Assembly (NCBI RefSeq): GCF_016920785.2
Contig: NW_024609879.1
Span: forward strand, 14,385,145 to 14,449,144
Direction: 5' to 3'
DNA length: 64,000 nt
Source: Ixodes scapularis
Lineage: Eukaryota; Arthropoda; Arachnida; Ixodida; Ixodidae
The position numbers and the translations under genes were made by a program. Shown here in pieces: positions 55,764-64,000 of this stretch. The notes below the pieces were generated by a model. That model made no database searches and had not been told where the DNA came from. It saw only the letters and a program-made list of their open reading frames with translations. Position 1 is the first letter of the stretch, and every line of letters begins with the position of its first letter.

Positions 55764-57125
55764 GGCTGCCAGGAGATAGGCCCTGCCCAATTCTAGAGGT
55801 TATCCGGAAGATTACCCATACAAGAGCGGACAATGATCACCAAGTAGGTTGCAGCGCACTTACTTTGAAAATACCGGACTTGAAAGATGTAATCCGACAT
55901 ATATGTAAACACGGGCACTGCAGAAAAACCACTCAAACACAAAAACCAGAAAGAAGTGATCCGTGAAGATTCAACACGATGTAGCACACGCTGCCATTTG
56001 CCGAACCGAACACTAAACGATTCACAAGAATGTCTTGGGCTTCTATGAAGAAATCGACACGGGTGGGACTTTTCGAACGAGATACCATTTACCACAGAAG
56101 CGAAATCCACAGCGGGCCCGCACTCCGCAGGCCGCATCACACGCGAAACTAGGTCCGGTCTTCGCGACGCAGGCATTCCGAGTTTTTCAACGGCTAATGC
56201 GTCATCCGTCAAACCACGTGATCACGCTTCTGCCGTTACCCGCGCACAGAGAGCGAACTCAAGCGATAAAACGTGTACGGTTCATTGGTCCGGCGAGTAC
56301 GGACCGTCTACCGCGCCTTCAGCTTAGGGAGAGAGAAAAAAAGAGAAGGAGGACAAAGCAAGCAGGCCAGAACGGGGGTGGGGTGCGCTTACAAAAGGCT
56401 AATCTTCAGGGGCATCTCAACAATGAACGCAGCGAGAGAATTTGTCACTTCTACCCAAGGTTGATAGTGCAGTAGATGTTATGCGTGACCTTGGGATTTA
56501 GGCAGGTTCCGTGCTCTGCCTTATCACCAGCTTCGAGACCGTAGTCAAGTGACCCTAACCGGAGACACGATTGGCCTTAAACACGCATAGCGTCTACCCT
56601 GCTGTCAATACCGATTTAACAGGACAGCTCTTTGAAGGTCAGCTTTTGAACTTCTAAAGAAGCTCTCCAGCCCAAAAGTGGTTCTAAACGGGGCAAGTTT
56701 GAAGACAGTATGTTTTACGTCGTATAACGTAAATATAATAATATATAAATATATAATATAATGTAATGAAGAACTAAGCGCGACTATTTTTAGCGCTCGA
56801 TGTACACAAATATATCTATAAGTATATAAATATATTTTTTATCAATAAATTTAAAACTGTTTGTACGCTGTTAGGTTCGCGTTTTTAAACTTCAAATTGT
56901 TTTACGAAAGAGTTGCACATAAAAGACACCCCGAACAGCACATCGTCCGAATTTCAACACACGATGAATCGCCGACGCTCGCAGACGGAAGGTTGCGATG
57001 CTGCGCGAACGGTTTCTGAAAGATGCTGGGTAGGGTACTCCGAGCGCAACGGCTTCGCGACCGTTCGAAGGGCAAATGATTCGCGACAACAAAGTAGGGT
57101 CTAGCAGCTTCAGTAAGCTAACGGG
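55764..57125 (-). repeat. Dispersed core repeat, copy 2 (in element Y)
   Basis: Homologous to 39334-40495 in the same orientation. The minus-strand frame 56212-55793 (139 residues) includes FSVRFGKWQRVLHRVESS in register with copy 1. On the plus strand both copies have a frame MNRRRSQT-GCDAARTV (56964 and 40337). Confidence 0.75.
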
Positions 57126-57789
57126 GCTCGAGAGTCCCACGCTCACATTTCCGCAGAGCGAGCGCGGCCGGCCAGATCGAGGCGCAGTGTGCTCTCGCGT
57201 CGCGATAGCTACGTCGTTGCTCTGCCTACCCTGATGACATGTGCACTGGAAGTCGAAGCAACCCTCTCGAGACTTCACTTGAGTTTAATATATGACTTTA
57301 TATCGCGATATACTCTCGTAAAACTGAGAGTCACTTCGGTTGTGGCGTAAGCGGCGGCTTTATGTTTGTTGACACCTGCGTCGACAATGACTAAATATGC
57401 ACAGAATCATTAGATATAAAAAATAGAGCACGCAGAAAGAAATACAAACATGACAGGGGCACGGACAAAGAGAAGACGTTAACGCTACGTATATATAAAA
57501 AATATATTGGAAAAGACAAAAATACTTAAATCTAAAAAAACGGAGTTAAGTTGTCAACGCCGAGGTAAGGCAATGCGAATGGAGAGCAGCCGGCAAAAAA
57601 ACTGCAATAGTCCTATAGGCAGCTAAGGACGTATTTGTGATCGGGGTTATAAAGCGCCGGCGACGTACGCCCCATGAAGTTGGCTAAATAAAATTTATCG
57701 CCCGAGCGAGCTCATGAATCACTCTTTTCCAATTTCCTATTTCTGCAATGCAAAAAAGAGGTTCGCGGGTCTATAGCCTAGGCGACGTA

Positions 57790-58557
57790 AATATCGATAA
57801 GCCATTGGTTATGGCAGTACCAATATTGACCAGCCTATACGAAGACATCACCAATATTAGAAAACTCTTGGCTTTGACAGTTTAATATTAACCAGCTTAA
57901 GCCAACGTATATTCAATATCGGAAAACACATTGGCTCTGAAAGTCCAATATTGTACAGGTTATGCCGGCGTATATCCAATATAGGAAAGCTATTGGCTTT
58001 GACAGTCCAATATTGGACAGCTAATGCTGGCATGTATCCAATATTGGAAAGCCATTGGCTCTGACAGTCCAATATTGTACAGTTTATGCCAGCATATATC
58101 CAATATCGGAAACCTATCGGCTTCGACAGTCCAATATTGGATAACTTATGCCGGCATATATCCAATATTGGAAAACAATTGACTTTGAGAGTCCAATATT
58201 GGACAGGTTATGCCAGTATATATCCAATATTGGAAAGCCATTGGCTTTGGCAGTCCAATATTGGATAACTTATGCCAGCATATATCCAATATTGGAAAAC
58301 CATTGGCTTTGACAGTCCAATATTGGACAGGTTATGCCAGCATTTATCCAATATTGGCAAGCCATTGACTTTCACAGTCCAATATTGGACAGCTTATTCC
58401 AGTGCATCACCAATATTGGAAAAACATTGGCTATGATAGTCCATTATTGGCCCAGGTAATTCCAATATTGGTAAACACATGGCTCAGTTGGGCCATTGTT
58501 GGGCCATTCTTTGTCCCATCAATTCCAATGTTGGCCCAATATCGTGTGCTGCCTGGG
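57790..58557. repeat. ~62-bp tandem array, right end of element Y
   Basis: About ten units carry TCCAATATTGG, then AAAGCCATTGGCTTTGACAG, then CCAATATTGGACAG and TTATGCCAGCATATA. Period is about 62 bases with point differences. Confidence 0.88.
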
Positions 58558-59280
58558 ATCGCTGTCATTACCGGTCATAAGAGTATAATAGCAGTGCGAA
58601 GCACACGCTGGATAGTACAAATTCCCGATTTCCGGCCAATATAAAAAAAAACACAAATTTGCGTAGCCTCAAACTCACTGCGGGCGAGTCATTACCAAAC
58701 AATGAGAACTCTATTCGAAATCTGACAAGATTCAACGTCCCTAAATATTCCCCGAAATTGTTCAGAAAAGAAATACGGCTTCAGAAAAAAAGCGGCTTAA
58801 AAACTATAGACAGTGGATACAAAAGTGGATACATTTTCTTTCAGATATTGTTAGCCTCTCTACACTATTTTCTATCGAATTTTTTTAGAAAGTGGACAAA
58901 TATTTTTGTTAGGGAGCCGTGATACACATTCGCTGGAAAAAGGGGAAACAAATATTTGGAGAGCAAGCTGCACCGCCCACTTAATCACTTTTTGTTTTTG
59001 GTTTGGCAACCGCCTCTGTTAATACGCTATTAACAGTTAAACCTGTCTCGTTCTTACTAGCCACTGAAGAGTGCAACCGAACTTTGTCCAAATTCCGGTT
59101 AAGAAATCAAACATGTCAACACGAGCATATTCTGCAAAACAATTTTAAAAACCCTTTGTGGTACTCCTCTGGGCAAAGGCGAAAACCACCCAGACCTCAA
59201 AGTGTGCTACACAAGGCGGCACACACTCCTCGAACATGTGTCACACTCTCTATTGTGGGAAGAAAGTTATTTTCTAGTTG
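58558..59280. other. Unassigned AT-rich stretch
   Basis: No recognisable element before the end of the P-like transposase. Confidence 0.4.
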
Positions 59281-61355
59281 CTAAATGAAATGAAAGGCAG
59301 CCTGTGATGGTACTACTAAGTTCTCGAAGAATTTTCCAGGCACGTGGTATGCTTTACGAACAAGACAGTACTGGTGAGGCCTGGTCAAGTTATTAGACTC
59401 ATCCGATAGCAGCTGAGAACAGCCACAGCTGTAAGTTGTCTCTTCAAGCAAAAGCTTGATCAAATAGCCCCGAACGTAATAAAAACGTGGACGAGTCATC
59501 AATTATGTTAGACCTGATGTCTGATGCCAGCTCAGAAATATCCTCTAGTGGCGGGAAGTTATCATTTGGAAGACATTCCACAATGTCTGAAATTAAACTT
59601 TCATGGTGCGAAGATATTTGCAACTCCTTTAGGAGGTCAGCCTTGTCATCTTCTACGTTTTCGCTGTCCGACAGTTTGAACAGTTTCTTTATCCAGAGGT
59701 GTTTTAGTCCTGAGGTGAACTGATGCACATTTGGGTTTGTGTTGCAGCCCAGCATTTGGCGTATATAGCTACAAAAACGTTCTCAAGTGTGTCTTGCTGC
59801 AGGCGTCGTGTAAGTAAGAACTCAAAGTTATGGCTGCTTGAAAGCTCATCCCAGAGCATGAGGACACTTTTTATAGCAACTTGCCACCCAATGATGGCTT
59901 ATGGCTGCATTTTACTTTGGAACTGCCATGCTGAAATCCATCCGAGTTACTGGTGGAGAAAATCAAGTATTTGAGATTCTCCCTTCAGAATGGCATGACG
60001 CAACTTCTGCCCTGTCTTCTTGAATTTTTTAGCTATTTAGACAATCAAAAAGTATGCACATCCTATCACAGAAATAGGCTGTAGCCATGGCTGCCTCAGG
60101 AAGTTCCTTTGCATAAACAAGAGATATGATTACAAGAAAGATTGATGCACTCAGTACCTGTGGGGCACAATTGTCTTCCATGTTACAGAAAGGTTCTTGA
60201 ATAAATGTGTCTCTCAGTAAGTTTCGGAGTCAATTGCAAGCAAATCTCATGGATAGAACAATGAAGTTCAACAATGGAAGACCGCTCAATGACCTCATTT
60301 CCAATGCAAAGTTTGTGGGCTTGGAGATTGCTCTTGGTTGTTTTGGGAAGGTGCGGAACATCAAAGACAAAGTAAACGTGTTCGTTGTCAACTTCAAAAA
60401 ATGGCTTATCACCACACACACCAAGCTTACGTTTGAAGCCCCCTAACCACAGACCACAGCCTTTACTGTGAAGCCAACAGTCTTAAAGGGACGATGCACT
60501 GATATTTGTTTTTTGCGCAAATACCGCTTAGAACGAATCCCTGACGTTAATGATTTGTAAAATATACCCGTTCGTTTTCACCACACACAATCGAAGTCGC
60601 AGAAAAAAATGAAGAAAAACGAGCAGAGTTCACCCCCTCAACTCGCAGCCAGAACAAGCGGCCCCGTGATCTGGAGCCGATTATATGCCGCCAATGTTGA
60701 TCATAGTCATGCGCTGGGGTTGGCAAGGCACAGGGCACGCGCTGAGTTCCAGACATTGTTATGGTTCGGCTGTTGTCGTCATTGCAGCGATTTGACACAG
60801 GACACTACCACAATGTTTCTCGAGCTATCGATTATCACGAGCCCAAATCGAGTGTCCACGTCATGCTCGGGTCCAATCTATGAGCCGTATTCAAATATCG
60901 TCACTGGGCGGTACTGCTACCGTCCAGCTATGTCATCAGGTTTTTCGAAGGAGAGATTGAATAAAAACACTGGGTTTTGTCCTCGAAATTACAGCGCAAC
61001 AGAGGAGTTTGTTGGTCAGTGGCGTTGCGTGCGAGTATCCTTGAGTCCCACTAGTGCCAGTAAGCTCTTGTAAAGTGAAAAACATTCCAATTGAATATCA
61101 TTGCACCGCCCCTTTAAGCTCCCGAATGAGAGAAATGAGGAAACTGCGTTAAACAGAAGACGTTGTTGGAGTGTGCACAAAAGTGTGTGCAAACGCACCT
61201 CCTGGAAATTTCAGACAGCATAACAACCAAGGCTCTATCTGCAATGTTAGAGGTTCGTTCAACACAGTCATCTGTAAACCCATGGACAATGTCGTGTGCA
61301 GGGTCGTAAGTTAAATTCTTTTTTTTAACAATCTTATCGAAAATCAACATGCACA
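59281..61355 (-). pseudogene. P-element/THAP9-like transposase, 5'-truncated and interrupted
   Basis: From 61355 downward: MLIFDKIVKKKNLTYDPAHD, TSNIADRALVVML and FCAHSNN, the start of the P-type RNase H-like core. After a MITE, HVYFVFDVPHLPKTTKSNLQ (60390-60330) is the FDxPHLxK block diagnostic of P/THAP9 transposases, then LQLTPKLTERHI and ELPEAAMATAYFCDRM. Frames at 59755-59281 supply NVHQFTSGLKHLWIKKLFKL and YVRGYLIKLLLEE with a Cys-x-Cys end. The N-terminal THAP zinc finger is not seen. Frameshifts and stops abound. Confidence 0.85.
60487..61113. mobile_element. 627-bp TTAA-flanked MITE in the P-like relic
   Basis: TTAA at 60483-60486 and 61114-61117 flanks inverted ends AGGGACGATGCACTGATATT and AGGGGCGGTGCAATGATATT (about 17 of 20 identical). 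Transposase coding resumes on both sides. The target suggests a piggyBac/Kolobok-like source. Confidence 0.85.
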
Positions 61356-61739
61356 CACGTTCAAGTGCAGCCAGGCAGCCCGGCAGAAACAGCAGCGCGA
61401 GAAGCTCGAACCGATCGCGGCTCCACGAATTCACGCCGAGCATGCGAGCACGCGGGCGGTCATGCGTCACCTTGATTGATGCAAAGTCGACCGAACATGA
61501 CGCAGCAGAAAGCACAGATGGACGGCACGCACGGCACAGACGAACGACGCAGGGACGAGCAGAGGCCATGCAGAATGATGCAGAGGCGACGGCGTGAAAA
61601 CAGGCAGGCCATGGCAGGCGCCATTCATCACGTGGTTTTTGTGACGTATTTGATTTAATCTATTTAGTCGTTTTAAGTACTTTAAACAATTTTAAAGCAT
61701 TGCCATTTAAAAAATAAATACTTTTCACAGAAAGAGTTT
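61356..61739. other. Unassigned sequence upstream of the P-like relic
   Basis: GC-rich then AT-rich; no THAP domain or promoter that I can support. Confidence 0.4.
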
Positions 61740-62078
61740 TAATCAATTTTAACCAAATTGTTGAAAAGCGCCACGTAGCGGAGGGTATGAAACGCACTAT
61801 CTGGGCCGCGAATCGGCTCCTGTGTCCTCTCTTTACGTTTACTATAGTACTCTATGACCACAGTGCCTCCTGATAACGTCCGAAAGGCTCCTACCCAATT
61901 CTCGCACTTTCTTCAGGGAGCAGCAGTAGAGCTGAGTTGATTCATACGCTGAATCTCGGCGTAGCGCGCGATAAAGTGCGCAAGCCGCCACGGGCCGCAG
62001 CATCATGGCGCTGATAGTACGGAGCAGTCGGCGGTCCGGCGTTCACATTTATATCGACGACGGGTGTACGTCGCATTC
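61740..62078 (-). repeat. Dispersed repeat, inverted copy of 53488-54080
   Basis: The order on the complement is the GTACACCCGTCG block (62075-61983), then the CATAGAGTACTATAG block (61865-61755). On the plus strand 62005 starts MALIVRSSRRSGVHIYIDDG, similar to the minus-strand peptide of the other copy. Confidence 0.65.
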
Positions 62079-62479
62079 GCGTCCACAGTCCAGTGACTCG
62101 GCAGTGTTCGTCTTTGTCAGAACAGTCGGAAAAATGTACACCCTTCATTATGGATTATCACAGATTGATGGAAACTTGTTTTGTTCCGTAGGTTACCAGC
62201 AAAAAAGAAAAGACATACACGAGAAGCGCATAAGCCAGGAGAAAAGCCCACGCAAGTGCACTTCGAAAAAAAAAAACACAGCATACTAATGCTTAGGGGG
62301 GAAAATGATTGAAGTATCATCGGACTAGGCAAGTTCTTGTAAGAAAACCTGAGACTGGGAGTTATTTCACGCGAGAGCGTAAGGCTCCCTTTCAGCGGAA
62401 AAGCCGGCGTAGTAGTAGTCGGCGTCCGGCGTGACTCCGTAGGCCACGTGACCCGTGTCGAGTTACCCGGGTCACGGCG

Positions 62480-62830
62480 TCCGGCGTGACCTCGTGGGCG
62501 GGCCCCTCCCCTTCCCTGCACACTCGGGTCACGTGACCCGGGTGTTGAATGGGAACCCCCTCCCCTTACCCCCACACCTCCCATCCCCTCCTCCACTACT
62601 CCTATCTCACCCCACTCCTTTCCCCTGCCCTCCACCCCTTGCCCTCCCTTAGTAGCAGTCGGCGGCGGCGTGACCCCGTGGGAGGGCTCTCTCCCCAACT
62701 CCCCTCCCCTCATCCACCCCCTCCAAGCCCTCCATTCCCCCAACCCCCATCCCCTTCCCTTCCTTCCTCCGCCTCCCCTACCCTTCCGCACTCCCCCACC
62801 TCTGCGCTGACAACCCGGCCTTGCGCTATC
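62480..62830. repeat. Pyrimidine-rich tract
   Basis: Long C/T runs with few purines; two copies of GCGTGAC near 62409 and 62487 and a GGGTCACGTGACCCG palindrome near 62525. Open frames here are Pro/Ser low complexity, not genes. Confidence 0.85.
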
Positions 62831-62963
62831 GCGTCATACACTTAAGGCGGAGCCTCAGTGTCCCACCAATTTTTATTTGTCCTAGTCTCAGGTTTTCTTT
62901 CAATGATGCTTCCTAGCCAGCTCGCTCGCGTACTTTCCCTCCTTACAGTTCTTGTAGCTGAAT

Positions 62964-63181
62964 GTACAGTCTCTCGCAATATGAAGGACCCATTCGACCA
63001 GGCAGTTTCAGGCTGTTTCGGATTTGCCTATGCCTGGACCATATTTCTTGACGTGAGAGAATGAAATAAACTTTTATCTTTCTTGTCGCTCAAAATAAAG
63101 TGCGCCTGGCCAGAGTGGAATAAGCGCCGCCCCATAAATTGCATCGGCGAATGGGGCCTTCATATTGCGAGTGACTGTACA
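62964..63181. repeat. Inverted repeat with ~46-bp arms
   Basis: TGTACAGTCTCTCGCAATAT at 62964 is the counterpart of ATATTGCGAGTGACTGTACA at 63162-63181, and the arms extend to CCCATTCG. Both inward frames give CTV(S/T)RNMK-PF. Confidence 0.75.
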
Positions 63182-64000
63182 CGCACTTAGCGCGGGTGTA
63201 CGGCCTAGGGCGCAGCGCGACATGAGAAATGTCGCGCTCCGGCGGTTCTTCGATGGGGTCTGGACTAGCTTATTTGGCGGCATATGTATAGTCGTCTGGT
63301 GGACATATCAGTCAATCCTGTGACACTGTCTTTACTTTGTAAAACATGAAACATCATCTCCCCACCCCGGTTCTTCCTCACCTTCTACAGATAATTGATT
63401 CGGCATTGTGATACACAACCGCCATCGAATGCAAATAAACTCAGATAGATAAAATAATAATAATAATATTTTATTTTCATGAAGCATGGTGGAGCATAGG
63501 GTAAAAGCCTCAAAGGAGGCTTGACCAGCCCTCGGATGTCCATAATAATGTTTGAGTATTGGTGGAACCTTAAAAAAGAAAAAAAAACTGGGTGCGAACT
63601 CTCGAGAGTGCTGAAGTGCCTGAGGGCCCGGGATTTTAGATGGTAGTCGAATTTCCCGGGCCTTGTCTAATAAGAGATATTGAAAATTGCATAATTTGGC
63701 ATGGAACTACTTCAGGTCATGCAGTTAGTTCACGCCAGATAGTCAGATTTATAATGAGCGAAATAATTAAGAGCTAACTAAAACAGCATTAGATGACATA
63801 TAAAAATACTCTCCCAGACTAGCGTCATGTATCCATAGTGGAGACTGGACCTCCTCAGGCAATTTCGTGCTTTCCTGAACCAGGCGCAGCTGCCCCAGGA
63901 ACATTCGGGCTTAAATCTCCGGAGCGAAAAGACGCGGTTTTCGCTGCCAGGGACGGGAATTTAGAAAAATAATTATTATAAATATCAAAATGCTCTCCTC
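63182..64000. other. Unassigned end of window
   Basis: An (ATA)n run lies at 63452-63472. The rest shows no recognisable gene; it could be the start of another repeat. Confidence 0.4.

Larger units (their letters stand above)
54695..58557. mobile_element. Element Y: 3.9-kb transposon with CCAATATTGG arrays
   Basis: The ends CCCAGGCAGCACGCCAATGT and CCCAGGCAGCACACGATATT (complement of right) are inverted repeats. AT occurs on both outer sides. Subterminal zones (54695-54990 and 57790-58557) are full of CCAATNTTGG motifs. The interior holds core repeat copy 2. No transposase is recognised, and I cannot place the superfamily. Confidence 0.75.

Noticed and set aside
57790..58557. CRISPR-like regularly spaced repeats
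   Set aside because: Repeats and spacers are both conserved across units (tandem array of ~62 bp) and the context is a eukaryotic transposon end.
62117..62791. 224-residue Gly/Arg-rich frame and opposite Pro-rich frames
   Set aside because: Product of the pyrimidine tract; no domain or conserved start.

Overview
This 64 kb window looks like intergenic or intronic DNA from an arthropod, most probably a hard tick. That placement is inference from the repeat mix: Ty3/gypsy elements, CR1/L2-like LINEs whose ORF1 carries a 2A-like motif, Penelope-like elements, P-element and mariner relics, hAT-like and TTAA-flanked MITEs, many fold-back repeats and a tRNA-Gly-like SINE-type head. I find no recognisable host protein gene, rRNA gene, functional tRNA gene or CRISPR array. 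Almost every explainable base is transposable-element sequence, and the useful information is how the elements are nested and broken.

Layout. (1) 1-372: the end of a motif-rich repeat and a hairpin. (2) 1072-8770: a Ty3/gypsy element on the minus strand with TG...CA LTRs and an AGGT target duplication; it is broken by a frameshift in gag, a stop between protease and reverse transcriptase, and Asn at a catalytic integrase Asp, and it carries a 910-bp hAT-like MITE that contains a fold-back. (3) 9.7-19.3 kb: two Penelope-like reverse-transcriptase relics in opposite orientation at the ends of a 7.2-kb inverted repeat built of ~0.5-kb units, with hammerhead-like motifs at the arm tips; the arms are split by a hAT-like MITE and a 2.7-kb TTAA-flanked element. 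(4) 19.7-29.6 kb: LINE B, minus strand, in three pieces, split by LINE A (25.1-28.9 kb) and by a 2.5-kb element with a 9-bp target duplication. (5) 31.9-34.6 kb: a second, internally deleted gypsy element with a GTAT target duplication. (6) 34.9-36.3 kb: inverted 16-bp arrays with a near-perfect 422-bp fold-back. (7) 37.7-50.3 kb: fragments of further gypsy elements in both orientations, broken by a 3.1-kb TA-flanked element and by a 3.8-kb inverted repeat. (8) 50.8-58.6 kb: small fold-backs, a mariner 5' end, and a 3.9-kb element with terminal CCAATATTGG arrays. (9) 59.3-61.4 kb: a P-element-like transposase relic split by a TTAA MITE. (10) 61.7-64 kb: inverted repeat blocks, a pyrimidine tract and unassigned sequence.

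No gene here appears to work as a pathway. The best leads are the Penelope-flanked inverted repeat with hammerhead-like tips, the paired 2A-like LINE ORF1s, the 2.47-kb unclassified transposon proven by an in-frame empty site, the 3.8-kb palindrome, and two different terminal-repeat elements that share one ~1.2-1.4-kb core.
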